Assembly: GCA_963930655.1 (NCBI GenBank)
Contig: OZ005609.1
Span: forward strand, 12,630,501-12,694,500
Direction of reading: 5' to 3'
Length of the DNA: 64,000 nt
DNA from: Myrica gale
Taxonomy: Eukaryota > Streptophyta > Magnoliopsida > Fagales > Myricaceae
Made by a program: the position numbers and the translations under genes. This document shows positions 46,799-60,700 of the stretch, one piece after another (within the stretch, counting starts at the first letter, position 1; every line of letters starts with the position of its first letter). The notes under the pieces were generated by a model. The model made no database searches and had not been told where the DNA came from. It saw only the letters and a program-made list of their open reading frames with translations.

Positions 46799-47749
46799 GG
46801 CTGTGTTTGTTTCGGCGTAAAAGGAGAAAAATAATAAAATATTTGCAGGAAAAACAAAACAAGTTTTAATGTTTGAATAATTCTTTGAAAATAGACATAT
46901 AGTGTTTGGTTCATATGAAAATTTAAAGAATATTTTGTGAGCTTGTTTAGTTTGATTTACCTCTAGATTCAAAATAACAATCATATTAGAAGGATCTAGA
47001 CAGATACTTCCTCTAATTATCTATTTGAATTATCAAAGGCTCCAATCGGGAAAGTTGTGTCTTTCTTACAAATTTGTTAGTCAGCAAATGAAGAGCTATC
47101 TATAAAGTTTCGACTCATCAGAGCCTTCTTGTAATTTTATCTCAGCAAACTAATTGCGAAAATGTAGAATCAAAGTTCAAATGATAGCGAGATATTAAAA
47201 ATAATAAAAGGAGGTCCAATAAAATACGAATTACAACCTGAAACGCTAAAATAAATTTTTATTATCGATAAAGATATTAAAAATACTGAATAACAATAAA
47301 AATAATGTCTAACATAAAATTCTCAAAACTAGCCACTTTTATAATGATAAATTAATATTCAACATTTTGGTAGAGAATAGAGAAAAAAATAGTTAACTGA
47401 AAAATAATTTAAGTATTTTTGTTAGAGAAAAAATAGTAGATAGCATATTTTGCGATAGAATAGATAAAAAATAGTCACCTGAAAAATAATTTAAGCTTAT
47501 TTTGTTAGTAGAGAGAATATAGATGAGAAAAAATAATAGATAGCGTCTGTTAGAAAAATAGAGAAAATATAGTCATCTGGAAAATAACTTACGCTTCTTC
47601 AAAAGGTAAGTTGTTTTCAGCCTGATAGAGGTTATTTTCCTTTAACTGTTTATCCCATTTTCCTTTGACTTTTTTTCAGCCCCTACCAAACACATATGTT
47701 TTTGAAAATATTCTGCATGAAAACATATTCAGTCGAAACAAACGCAGCC
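46799..47749. mobile_element. PIF/Harbinger-type non-autonomous element, 951 bp
   Basis: Ends GGCTGTGTTTGTTTCG and, reverse-complemented, GGCTGCGTTTGTTTCG, with the target duplication taa at 46796-46798 and 47750-47752. It is AT-rich, with repeated GAAAATA/GAGAAAAAAT motifs and no transposase ORF. Confidence 0.85.
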
Positions 47750-47752
47750 TAA

Positions 47753-48782
47753 CCATGTAAAATATTTCAGGTCATTTAATGAATTGTTTTGCTTCCGGTT
47801 TGGCTCTATGGCTTGGCTGCTCAATCCCTTCAATTTTCTTTTACGCGTGACTTTGAGCTCTCTTCAACTCTTCGACACTTCTTGCATGACCAGTTTCTTA
47901 CTCTCTAAATTTTTTCTCCATCTCCGTCACTATCTCTCTGCCGCTCCTTTTCTTGCCAGACAGACCTCATCTCGCACTCCTCTGCTCGCCGGATCCCTCT
48001 CAAGAGTTAAAAGTGAGTTTTTTTTTAATCTTTCTTTTCACTCTTCACCACACAAAATAACTAACTATACCTAACTGAATGCTACCCGTAAAGTATGCGT
48101 CCAAATGAAATCTTCTGGGTTTATGGGTTCCCATATCTTGCTCGTTTTACATAAGCTACATCTCCGTTTATGCTTTTGGGTTCCCGTACCTTGTTTTTTT
48201 TTGGACGCAAACTTTTGTTTGAATATGCCCCTGCGATGTTATATGCTTTCTGATCATTGTAGAAGCGTTTTCTACTCTTGCACGGATGAGTAAATATTGT
48301 TTGGTACATTTTCCTTTGTTTTTCTAAATGGACATAGGTTTAGGTGGTCCTCACAAGGCTCTTTTTTTTTTTAATTCAGAAAAAGATGAACTTTATTGTA
48401 AACGCGACAATATAATGAGTTATAAAATTTTTCTTTGCGTGCACTACTATTTATACGTTTTTTCATTTTTCATTTATTTATTTTTTGGCATAAAGACCAG
48501 GGCCTATATTAAGAGAGATATTTTGATGGTCACGGTAATCTGATGTCAAATTATTTGCCACTGGCTATACAATTTGTGTTATCTTTTGTGGGGTTTTATT
48601 GGGATTAGAAGTAGATGAAGTCGAGAAAAGTCAAAAGAAGAAAAATACATTTAGACAGGTGTCAACATTGTCATAAAGATGATAATTAAGGTTACTTCCT
48701 TCTTCTGTCTTTTGGCTAGATCCTAAGCTTAATTTAACATGGGGCAAAAGTTATTTTTGTGTTTTGTTTTCTAAGTTCTTCA
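47753..48782. other. Gene-free stretch
   Basis: A C/T-rich leader-like stretch (47820-48010) is followed by AT-rich DNA. The ORFs here (47784-48074 and 48105-48293) have no family features, and I do not call a gene. Confidence 0.4.
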
Positions 48783-48790
48783 CTCTATTG

Positions 48791-50346
48791 TAGGGCTGCA
48801 CAACCCCGGTGTAGGTGCCGGTTTTGGCCAAAACCGGAACCTACACCGCGTAGGCCGGTTTTGAAAAAATTGCCACCTACACCTACACCGTTAAGGGCAA
48901 AACCGGCCGGTGTAGGTGGCGGTTTAGCGGTGGCGGTTTCCGGTTATCCTACATTAATATTGAACCATTTTTTTAGCATTTTTTATTTTACGCACTTGGC
49001 CCAAATGTATTTTTTTTTCTTTTTCTTTTTGTTACATTAATCACATATCAATAAAATCTAATAGAGAATTAGAGACGTAACTAAAGATAATGAAATCCAA
49101 ATTCCAAATACAATAAAATTAAAGACCATCTTAAAAGATAAGATGAGAATTTAAAGTCCAAAGTAATAGAGAATTAGAGACGTAACTGTAAGATTATCAT
49201 AAAGAATCAAAGATGGGTAACTCCTTCAAAACCCCTACTCCTCAATCTGCGTCGCCAAGATGGGTAACTCTACACAACATATTTAAATACACCAAGTTAT
49301 AATTTATAAAAATAAAAATATTATTGAAACTAATAAACTACCAAAAGCAAAAATAAAATTACCCGAGTCAATTGTATAAGTTTGTGGATCTTAATCAAAC
49401 ATGTTGAGAGTCTAAGTATATCTGTATACGGATTTTCAAACACATGTTCAATGCATCATTCTCCTTTTCACCTATCTCCTTAATCAAATCTCACAAAGCA
49501 TATGTATTTTTCGTCTTAAAATCACTACATACTGCAACCACAAGAAAAATGAACCGCCACAAACTCCTCATGAAGAGACAATATTGCAGGTCAAATCAAC
49601 ACTACTCTGTAAAAGGGAGTAAATGCAGGCCAATGAACCCCGTATGTTCCTCTCTCTCCCTCCCTTCCTCCCTCCCTCAGTCAAGTCAGTCCCTCTCTCC
49701 CTCCTTCCCTCTCTTAGTCGAGTCAGTCCGGCAGTCCCTCTCTCCCTTCTTCCCTCTCTCTATCTTCCTCTTTGTGACAGCATAGAGATACAAAATAGAG
49801 ATACATGATACATCATACATTTGAATCACATGGCAAAAACATAAAAATACAACCGAACCCTAACCCCCAAAATGAAAATTTAGCAAAATAGAGAACTAGT
49901 ACCTTGTGAGTTGTGACTTGAGCACAGGAGAACTGGATCTAGAGAGTAAAGATAGAGAGGGAGAATAGAGAGCTGGATCTAGCCGCTGGTGCTGGAGAGT
50001 GGAGAGAAAGAAAGAAAATTGAGGCGTGGAGTGAAATGGGTCTGAACTGGGTCGGGGGAAAAGAAAAAAAATTTGGCGTTTTTTTTTTAAATTTTTAAGA
50101 AAGCGCTCGAGCGCCTGTCGAGCGGCGCTCGAGCGAGAACTCTCTGTATGGATGCTAGGGGAGAAAACAGGTCGTTTTGTTTTAAAAAAAAAATTAAAAC
50201 CCGGTTCCCGGTACCCGGGAACCGGGAAAACCACCGGGTTTTGTAAAAAACCCCAAACCGGCACCGGCACCGGTGAAGCCGGGTACCGGGAACCAGGTGC
50301 CGGTGCCGGTGTCACCGGATTTTTCCGGTGTGCTTGTGCAGCCCTA
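48791..50346. mobile_element. hAT-type non-autonomous element, 1556 bp
   Basis: Ends TAGGGCTGCACAA and, reverse-complemented, TAGGGCTGCACAAGC; perfect 8-bp duplication ctctattg at 48783-48790 and 50347-50354. Both ends are packed with CCGG-rich repeats (ACCGGCACCGG, GTGTAGGTGGCGG) while the middle is AT-rich. No transposase. TIR and 8-bp duplication are standard for hAT. Confidence 0.95.
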
Positions 50347-50699
50347 CTCTATTGTTCCATTACTAGTAGGATAAAAAAAGATAATTTTGATCGGCTTGTT
50401 CCGCTTTTCAATATTTTATCAGCTTTTCAATTGGGATAAGTTGAGCTTTTAGTCAAATTGTATGGTTTATTGGAGCCCTTTCTTATAGAAAGTGCGGAGT
50501 TCTCCTTATTCTGCAGTTGAGCTAAGAATTTCTTCTTTTTAATAGGTTCATAAATGGCAGCGATTGATGATGGTATTTGTCCAAATATTAATAGGGGGTC
50601 TTCTAATACCTCAAACCCCGAAGATTTGCGAAAGTCTTTATTTGGTATGTTGAATATCTTCGTGTATGGATTCCGATAGATTTTTTTTTGTTTTAATTT

Positions 50700-50990
50700 T
50701 ATCGGTGGATTGTTTAGGTGATCTGGTTCGGGCAGACAACTGGGAGCAACAAAATATTTGGATCTTAGAGTGGAGAGATGAGGAGCGTGCTTATAATTGG
50801 TACAATGCGTACTCAATTAGCATTGAGTTTAGCATCCGTAGGAATTCCAGGTACAAGAATAAAGACAAACAAAGGGTACTATACAAGTAGAACATTTGTA
50901 TGTAGCAAAGAATGCTTGAGAAAAAGTGTTGAACTACATGTGCCGGTACTAAAGAAACGACGAAGTACTAGATGTGGGTGCCCTTGCTAG
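50700..50990 (+). pseudogene. FAR1-type DNA-binding domain fragment
   Basis: FAR1/FHY3 proteins are transposase-derived plant transcription factors. The plus strand reads DEERAYNWYNAYSISIEFSI, RRNSRYKNKDK and then, after a one-base frameshift near 50880, RTFVCSKECLRKSVELHVPV and TRCGCPC, covering the N-terminal FAR1 domain with two of its zinc-binding Cys. The usual downstream MULE transposase domain is absent. The open stretch at 50555-50690 (from ATGGCAGCGATTGATG) may be its upstream exon. Confidence 0.7.
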
Positions 50991-52190
50991 TTTCACCATT
51001 CAGTTGTAGGAAAAAGCGTTCCACTATATCGATGTACTTTGTGGTATGTACAAGTTATATTGTAATTGACAAAACCTAAAATTCAGAAAAAAAAATACAA
51101 TACCCAAAACGGGACAAGTCTGGATCTAGAAAGTCAAACTTTTCTCTCTGGCCGAACTTCTTTATTGATTACATAATCCACTAGTTCTACATGACAATAG
51201 ATCAACAATTCATTGCAAAGGTGCAGCCATGCAAGCCTCCCTCCTAATCCAACCGAAGTAGTAGGTGCAGCCATACAGGCCCTGTTCTTTTGGTAGTTGC
51301 TCCTGTTAGGCTTCTAATTCTTGTGGTGTCAGCATAAGTGACAAAATCTTCCTTGGGTGGGCATCCACTGCCAAGATGTGAAATTAACAGAGAAGAAACA
51401 AAAGAGTATGCATCAGTGTTCTTTCCTCTAAGATAAACCTCAAAAGCTGAGACAAGTACGTGGAATAGGCCATCTCCATCAAAGGAATCGACTAATAGAA
51501 GTATATGGCAAATCCTTCATGTGGAACAAGTGGATAAATAAGATGAATTTAAAAACAAGAATGAAATCCTAGAAACACTTCTCAATTTTAATCAGCAGAA
51601 TACAAAGGCATGTTCTTCGTTAAATATCTTCTGCTGCAAATTTCCATTCTTAAAATTTATAAGTACAACAGATACCTTATGCCAAAAACAAAGAAAATTG
51701 TTTCCCATTCCACTGGACAAAAATTAAAACATACAGGTCGGGATGAACGCTTCACAAATATCTTTAGGTAATCTTCAAAATTCCATAACGATCAGAAGTC
51801 TACTTTGTAACGCTATGTTGTTAAACCATCAGAATTTCATAATCTTCCTCTCTCCTTTTCTAGGATGCCAAGCAGATTTTCAGTGATTCAATCACCAACA
51901 GTGTTACAGTACAATAAACAATAATCTTCTTTTCTCTCCCATGTTTGGATGACAGTGAAGTATAGCAAAGATTTTCTGGTGTTAGGGGAAAGACTAGACG
52001 GTTCAAAAGACTCCAGGTTTAAAATTGATGAATTTTTCCAATTACTAGATGAGTGTAATTAGCATTGCATACTACATCACTTGTGTAAATCAATAGAGGA
52101 AGTTAATTTTTCAACTTTTTCCCGTTTTTGTACAGCAAAACTTTTAGACAAAAAACCAACAAGGTATGGGAACCCAAGAGGCTTAAGCTT
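50991..52190. other. Gene-free stretch
   Basis: AT-rich, with no recognisable coding sequence. The third and later exons expected for the reductase at 52193 are not found here. Confidence 0.5.
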
Positions 52191-52192
52191 AC

Positions 52193-53730
<1,538 letters not shown>

Positions 53731-54008
53731 TTTGGTGATGTTCAAGCGAGGAGAGGAGCGGTAGAGAGGTTTTGACGTGGAGAGAAGGAATTTCGGTGAG
53801 ATTCAGGCAGAGAGGAGCGCTAGAAGGAGGTCTGTCCGACAGAGAGGTGAAGGAGTGGGAGAAAAATATTGGAAAGGGAGAGACTCAGGCGTGGAAGAAA
53901 GGAGGGGCTCAAGCCTCATGTGAAAGCCAGGAGCCGAAGAGATAAAGAGGGAATAAGTGCCAAGCTGAGCCGGAAGCCAAAAAAATTCATTAAATGAGGT
54001 GGATTGTT

Positions 54009-54895
54009 TTACACCATTAGATCTGGAAATGCAATCCCTGCCGTCCATCCGGTCCCTTCGGAGGAAATTGCCTTCAGAGGCAATCCGTTCCCGATAGAGT
54101 CATCACAACGAATAATATCAGGAGGAATATCCTCAATCCGAAGCTCTGCCTGAGAAGCATATTGGAGTCCCCAGCAAGCAAGCTTGTGAGCCAAAAAGTT
54201 TCCTTCCTTGGGGTCCATTCAAAAGACCGGAGAGGGTATGAACGCATGAAGGCTCGAATTGTGATCACTTCAGCTTCAATACACCAATCAAGGGTAGAAG
54301 TAGAGTCCACTACTTGTGAAACCAGGTTCTTTGCGACGCCTTCCAGCCAAAGCTTCCTCTCTTCTAACTCTGCCACTAAAGAACAAGCTAGACGCATTGC
54401 CCTTGCTTCCCCTATCAAGGGTTCTACTCCTCTGAACTTCCGTAGACACGCCTTGATAAACCCCCCTTTCCAATTACGGCACACTGCTGCCACACTGATC
54501 CAAGGGTCTTAACAGCGGCATCATAATTAATTTTGAAAGCACCTTCCCGGCGAGGATGCTTCACAATGGGCATGATAACGCCTTTGAATGGAGCACTGGA
54601 GTTCCATGATATCAAAAGTACCGTGTTCATGGAAAATTTTATTGCAAGTAGTCCAAATAGTATCTAAGGTGATAGTGACTGCCAACATCATCTTAGGCCA
54701 GTCCTCTTGAGCCTCCCGTGGGAGGTTTGAAGGATATAAGTGAAATTTGATCCAATGATGAATGGGATGGCCATGAAAGGCCACTGTATTCATGGGCCAC
54801 AACCCCAGCTGCCATAAATATGAGCTGATATAGCACTCCAAAAAGAGATGCTGCGAAGAATGCCACGGATCAACAGAATGCAATTTCAGGTGCAA
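54009..54895 (-). pseudogene. LINE zf-RVT and RNase H part, minus strand
   Basis: Minus-strand text: SSQHLFLECYISSYLWQLGL (zf-RVT end, 54895-54527), then HPRREGAFKINYDAAVKTLG (RNase H start), GEARAMRLACSLVAELEERK, DWCIEAEVITIRAF and, in another frame, RKGNFLAHKLACWGLQYASQ to a stop at 54009. Several frameshifts. It lies back to back with the endonuclease part of a LINE on the plus strand. Confidence 0.8.
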
Positions 54896-54924
54896 TCTCT
54901 AAGTCGAAGGCCAGGGAGACGGGC

Positions 54925-56635
54925 CATAACTTGCCCCCTGAAGTCTTTTGTGTTGCTGAAACTAAGTTGTCTTTTGTTAAGCCTCGTATTCTCCAACTGG
55001 GTCATGTTGAAGTTTTTGAAGTCCCCCTAGAGGGAGGAAGGGTGGATTAGTCGTGGCATAGAGGAAAGGGGTCTTGTTAGATGTTGGTTACTCTTGTAAT
55101 CATTTTGTGAATCTTGTTGTTAATTCTGACCCACAGGGTCAACCTTGGTTTCTTTCCTTTGTTTATGGTCCTACTTTATGGAATGAAAATATGCTTTTAT
55201 GGTATGATTTGACTTGTGGTGGTACTGAATTTGCTGGCCCATGGCTTTGCTTGGGTAGGGCTGTTCAGTGCCATCGGCACCGAGTTGCCAGTACTCGGCT
55301 TTACTGGTGTCGTTCCCTAGTGCCAGGACACCGGTTTTTTTAAAAAAAAAAAAAAACAAAACGAATCATTTCGTTAAAAATTCCTCCCCCTTTTCTATTT
55401 TGTTCGGCACTTTCATAGACACCTCCCTCCTTAAAAAGAAAACAACGAATCGTTTTGTTAAAAATTCTTCTCCCTTTTCTATTTTGTTCGGCACTTTCAT
55501 AGACCCCTCCCCCCCCCCCCCCCCGAAAATCATGATTCCCCCTTCGTCACCCTATCCTCTGCGTTTTGCCCATCCCACTCGTGCCTATCTCTCTCTCTCC
55601 CTCCCCTCCCTCTCCTGTCGACCACCACCCCTGTAGCTGTCGCGCCTCTCGTCACCGAACACAAGTCCACCTCCTCTCACCTCTGCGGTATGCCACATCT
55701 CTCTCAAGTGCCAAGGATTGAGATTCGTTTAGGTATGTTAAAAATCAATGGATTTGTTAATTTTAATTTGTTCTATTGAAAATATTATCACATATATTAT
55801 TACTTAATGTTTTCCCCATTGTTTGTTGTTTTTAGGGTTTGTAATTTAATAAAATTTGGGAAGTTTAATATCATTAGTGACCCAATTGGTAAAATTAACA
55901 ATGTTACTTTTGTAACTAGCATGTTATTACTTTAGATTATAATTCCATATTCTTGTTAATTGGTTCGCTTGGAGGAGTTAGTGAGTTACCCATCTTTAAT
56001 ATGTTATTACTTCTCTAAGTTTATTATTTTGAATTTTATTGATTGACTTTAGATTCTCATCTTGTTGTAATGTTCTCTAAGTTTATTAATTTGAGATTTT
56101 ATTAGCCTGAACTTTAGATTCTCATCTTAAATTTATTGATTTTGGATTTCATTATTTTAGATTTTGTTGATGTGTAATCAATGGACCAAAAGAAAAATAA
56201 AAATGCATTGGGCCAAGTGCGTAATATGATAAAAAATGGCCCAATATGAATGTAGGTGTACCAAAAATTGCCACCGCTAAGGGCCGGTTTTTGCCCCTAT
56301 GTGACAATTATTTGAAAACCGGCCCATCCGGTGTAGGTGATGATTTTGGTCAAAACCGTCGCCTACACCGGGGTTGAACAGCCCTATGCTTGGGAGACTT
56401 TAACGCAATTCTGAGCCAAAACGATAAATGGGGAGGACAGCCAATTGGTTCCACTTCTATCACGGGTCCAATGCATCGTTTTCTTTGGCAGACCGAGATG
56501 CTTGACTTGGGGTTTTCGGGGAATCCTTACACTTGGTCTAATGGTAGGGAAGGCTTCAGATTGGTTTACGAATCTTTGCATTCTTTCTATGAAAGGAACC
56601 TATGCGAGTACTACTTATCCATTCATTCCTAAGCA
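54925..56635 (+). pseudogene. LINE endonuclease part, plus strand, split by a hAT element
   Basis: The plus strand reads PPEVFCVAETKLSFVKPRIL, then LLDVGYSCNHFVNLVVNSD, PWFLSFVYGPTLWNENML and GPWLCLG; across the hAT element it continues DFNAILSQNDKWGGQPIGS and LDLGFSGNPYTWSNGREGFR. These are endonuclease blocks of plant L1 ORF2 (GDFNA and TW.NGR). The first part has stops. The join with the minus-strand LINE part near 54900 gives a head-to-head LINE. Confidence 0.8.
55256..56386. mobile_element. hAT-type non-autonomous element, 1131 bp
   Basis: Ends TAGGGCTGTTCA, and the complement TGAACAGCCCTA; perfect 8-bp duplication tgcttggg at 55248-55255 and 56387-56394. Removing it restores the LINE frame CLG-DFNAI. 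The left part contains a tandem duplication of about 83 bp (55359-55430 and 55442-55512) and a C-run at 55508-55524. The right end shares the GTGTAGG/CCGGTTTT repeats of the element at 48791. Confidence 0.95.
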
Positions 56636-56739
56636 GCTATTAAAGGGTACTATTTTCCCATTCCCTTTTCTTATATAAAATGCATAAAGACAATATAGAT
56701 TATCACCTGTGAAAAAGTTGAGATATTCATAATATTTAA

Positions 56740-57000
56740 TTGCCAAAAGAAATTATTTGAACTTATGTTTTGGAAATTGGGAGTTTTCAAAACCTGAAGT
56801 TGTGCGCCTACACGACAGTCGAATAGCCTTGCTCGCAAATAGTCTCCTCCAGAATGATCTTCTGGATGCACGCCTAGTCTCCTCGCTTCCTGGACTGCTA
56901 ATAGTGCAGCGGTTGTTTCAGCCTCAACAGGGATTGCTTGATGAGTTCTGGGACATTGATGTATTGGCACTCCCTCGGAGTTCCTTGGACGAGCTTTAGG
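56740..57000 (-). pseudogene. LINE RNase H scrap, minus strand
   Basis: The minus strand reads AIPVEAETTAALLAVQEARR then LGVHP, the acidic A.E.EA..AL..A helix of plant RNase H domains, followed by decayed text. The residues on either side do not extend the match. Weak but specific. Confidence 0.5.
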
Positions 57001-57728
57001 AGGGGGTCTGGCGTCTCATGTTGCAGGCAGAAGGTGGAAGTGAAGTCCAACACCCGGCAGACAGATTACCGGACATAATAGTTCCAAGTGGTGACTACCA
57101 TCTACCTATAGTTTATCCAGAAACCAAATGAAGAAGCGTATCTTTCAATTGATAATCTCATTTGATGATCGCTTCAATCAGAATCTTTTAATTGTTCAGG
57201 GGCTCAAACCATGAAAAGCACAAGCAAAATCTTCTAGACTCATGCAGATACTGCTCATGATCTATTCTGAGAGTGAGTGTACTGTAATTTGCCATGACAT
57301 AGCTAGAAAAACTAGTAAACTACTGCAACAGACCTACAGAGTTGTCATTTTACAAGCATTTATGTATTTTCTCTTTAAATTTGAAACATAAGAGCCTCTT
57401 AGGGGAGTAAGTAGTTCATCATTTTCGTATTTAACAGGTGTAACGATCTCTTGATTTTGAACTTGGAGACTGGAGTAGTCTTCTATCTACACAAGTGAAT
57501 ACCTGTTAACGCAATTTCAAAATCATAAACTAGCTCCTTACATTTACTGCAAGAGACATACCAACATATCTTCTGAGTTGAAGCTTCAACTATTCCGTAT
57601 ACTACAGATAATTGTTCACCTAATAAAAGTGAAACTTCTTTACTATCAATATTTTTTTTATAAGTACCATACAACAAGCACCCTAGGATCATCAATTCTG
57701 ACATCACAGCTGCATGCCTAACAGTATG

Positions 57729-60700
57729 TTAGTAATTCATCTTGGCAAAACGCCCCCTGATTCTTACCCTGCTTTCTGCCCGAACCTTCCTTGATTCATA
57801 CCTAACGTGCTTCTCATACCTGTTGTTTCCACATAATGATTGTCATTATACAAATCCCCAAGGTAACCATAACATAAAACATTCAAAGCATTCAAATAAC
57901 TGAATCCTGGACTCTTGTTGATTAGCAACAGAATCCTAACCTGATGAGAATAATTTGCAATTGGAGAGCATGAGGTATTTGGCATGCCTATTGATGCACG
58001 TTTTGAGCCTTTATACAGTGATATTCAACCCCAAATGCAACCAGACAGAAAAGATCCCAAAATTTCCTCCCCCTATTCTCAACTTCCCAATCAATGTAAA
58101 ATTCCAGGTCATCATAAAACAGTTCAATAGTTCTTCAAATCTCCAAAAGCTATAAGAATATTCTTAAAATCTCAAAAAGGCTATTATACTTATAAAAATA
58201 ACCTCTGAAATGAAAAAACGATTCAGGACACATTTTTTATAATCCGTTTTGAGGAAAATCACATTCAATGATAGTTCCAATGGAGGTCCCAATGTGCCTG
58301 AGGAAAGCAGGGGTGGAATCGCAAAGAGGAACACCATGCAATTGCACCCACATGGGAGCAGTAACCAAATTCACTTCTTGCCAGGATACGCCTATAGGCC
58401 ACCTTCTGTCGATTATGATATTCCAAGGCCCTCGGGAGAGAGCTAAATCCCGAGCTTCTTCGGAATCAAATAGAAATAGGAACTGGTTGGAGTGCAGATC
58501 TTCTATCTGCAAGTTGGGTGGAAAGGACCAAGCTCGGAACATCAATTCTTACAATACATGGGGGCTGATCTTTTTTCCGAAATCACCCATCCCACCAGGA
58601 CCATTTCTGGTGTGCTTCATCCGATTGAGGAGTCTCTCCCCAGTACTAGGTGTGCTCTTCTCGCTATACTTCTTCCGTTCGGTGATCCAGTTGGTGTAGC
58701 TCTTGTTCAAATGTGGGGGAATAGGGTCTGGGGGGCGGGGAGAATGAGGGGGGTTTCTCAGTGAGGTTAGTGGTGGTACTCTCATTAGTACGTTTGGCAG
58801 TTTGAAAGGGGGCGTTGAAGAGAGGTGGGAGAGGAGAGATGGAACAATGGGATTTTGTGGGGTGCCGGAGTGGGGAAAGGGGATTTGGCGGCAGTGGGGA
58901 TATATTTGGGATGTTTGGAAGAGAGTTCGGGGGCATTGTGGTTGGGGGTGGGGGGGGGAGGGAGAGAGAGGATGAGTGTGAAGGAGAGGGAACAACCAGA
59001 GGGGGTGAGAGAGGACCTGAAGGCAGGGAGGAAGCGTACTTGAGAGAGTTCACAAAAGGAAATGGGTGTTCTACTCGTTCTCAATTATATGACTTCATGC
59101 GATTCAGGACACATTTAGAATCAAGAAAAGTCAACATTTATGTGAGTTAGGTGGTAAACAAATTATCCTTCCACCTTATACTCAAACCACAGCTTCTTAT
59201 GTTGATGAAAACATGACAACATTCTAATTTCCCAATCACAGAACATGCCACTTCAAAGCTAATGCAAATAGAGAAAAATTTAGACATCTTACAAATATTT
59301 TGAAGACATTATAAGTTTTGGAGAATGTTAAATGGTTCAAAATTGAATACTCAGCAATTGAAGGAGGTAAAAGTTTTGTAGTTCTACGCAAATGGTGGTG
59401 ATTATACCTCCTTACTTTCTTCTTCTCCTTGTACCGTGAGATTGCGGAGTCCCTTTCCAGGTTGTTCAACTCATGTGAAGCCACCCTTGGAAGGGGTGAT
59501 AAGTGTTCTGATCTAATGGGACGTCGCAATTCGACTTCAATAAGATCATTGTTTTGGCTGACCCCGGCAATAATATCTGACTGTTTTTCAGGAACCACAG
59601 GAGTCTCCTCATGGTACCTTCTTTTTGATGAATTAGAAACACAAAGTTGATTTGAAGCCTCACCACTATCTCTACTCCAGTTAAATGCACTGGCCTGCAA
59701 GACAGTGGAATATTTGCAAAACTTTAGCGCTCAAAAAAGAGAGTGGTCGAGTATCTACATGTTCTTCCAAACCTTTACTTGAAGATTTCAATGGGTGAGC
59801 AAATGAGACAAGTGACAGACTAGGAAAGGACAAACACAGAAAGTATAAGACCTATCTGTAAATGAATTGATTACTACTTCTTTCACGATTTTCAAGTTAG
59901 ACTAATGTCCAGATGCTTTGGATGTAATTGAGAAGTTTGCATAGACTGGTATAATGAAGAAAAAGATCGTCCCAGAAAATAGGAACCGAACTAAGATTGG
60001 AAACACTAATCCTCATAGAAAATTCAACTACTATACCCACTATGGCTGACCAGAAGAGTGGTGGTACTCACTATTGAAGAAAAGAGTGGACGCATATTGC
60101 TAAGAGTTACACTGAACAAATTAGTCATTTGACAGGTTCCGATAAGAGTGGAAGCATATTGCTAATGTTGAAATGGACATTCTGGTCATTTGAAGATTGT
60201 GGAGCTCCACTCCGCTCCATCATAGGAGCCAACTGTTGAAATGGACATTCTTGTCATTTGAAGATTGAGGAAATTGCCACGAAAAAAAAGAACATTGAGG
60301 AAATTGATGACGTGTACCTTAGAACCTGTTTTTGTCACATGTAAATTTGTGAGGAAGAGTGAAATGTTCTTGATTGAGACTTCATTATGTTTTCCATGAA
60401 TGCTATGGATAAGGTGGGTAAGTACAATGGCTTTGGTGAAGGGAAGTGGATAGGAGCTCTGTTTGTGTTGCAAAATGGGATGCTTCCCATGAATTACATA
60501 ATCACAAGAAGCTTATAACAGTTGAATCAACTACAACGGGAACTTTTGAGAAGACTTTATAACTGAAGTTGGATTAACAGGAGTACTAGCAAGAAGTTAT
60601 AATTTTACCCACCTAACAGTTCACTAGACATAGGAAAGATGTATGATGAAGACATACGGTTGACATTGATGGTATCGCCTTCCTGTGTGCTCAGCCATTT

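Noticed and set aside
47784..48074. 96-codon plus ORF as a gene
   Set aside because: No domain, Ser/Leu/Phe-rich from C/T-rich DNA, and no splice context that helps.
57483..57707. 74-codon minus ORF with KICWYVSCSKCKELV, like the zinc site of replication protein A
   Set aside because: Only one Cys pair and no supporting OB-fold text; too weak to call. A translated search could change this.
58549..59053. Proline-rich ORFs of about 130-150 codons as a host gene
   Set aside because: They are the N-terminal part and leader of a retroposed LINE ORF1 bounded by a 17-bp duplication.
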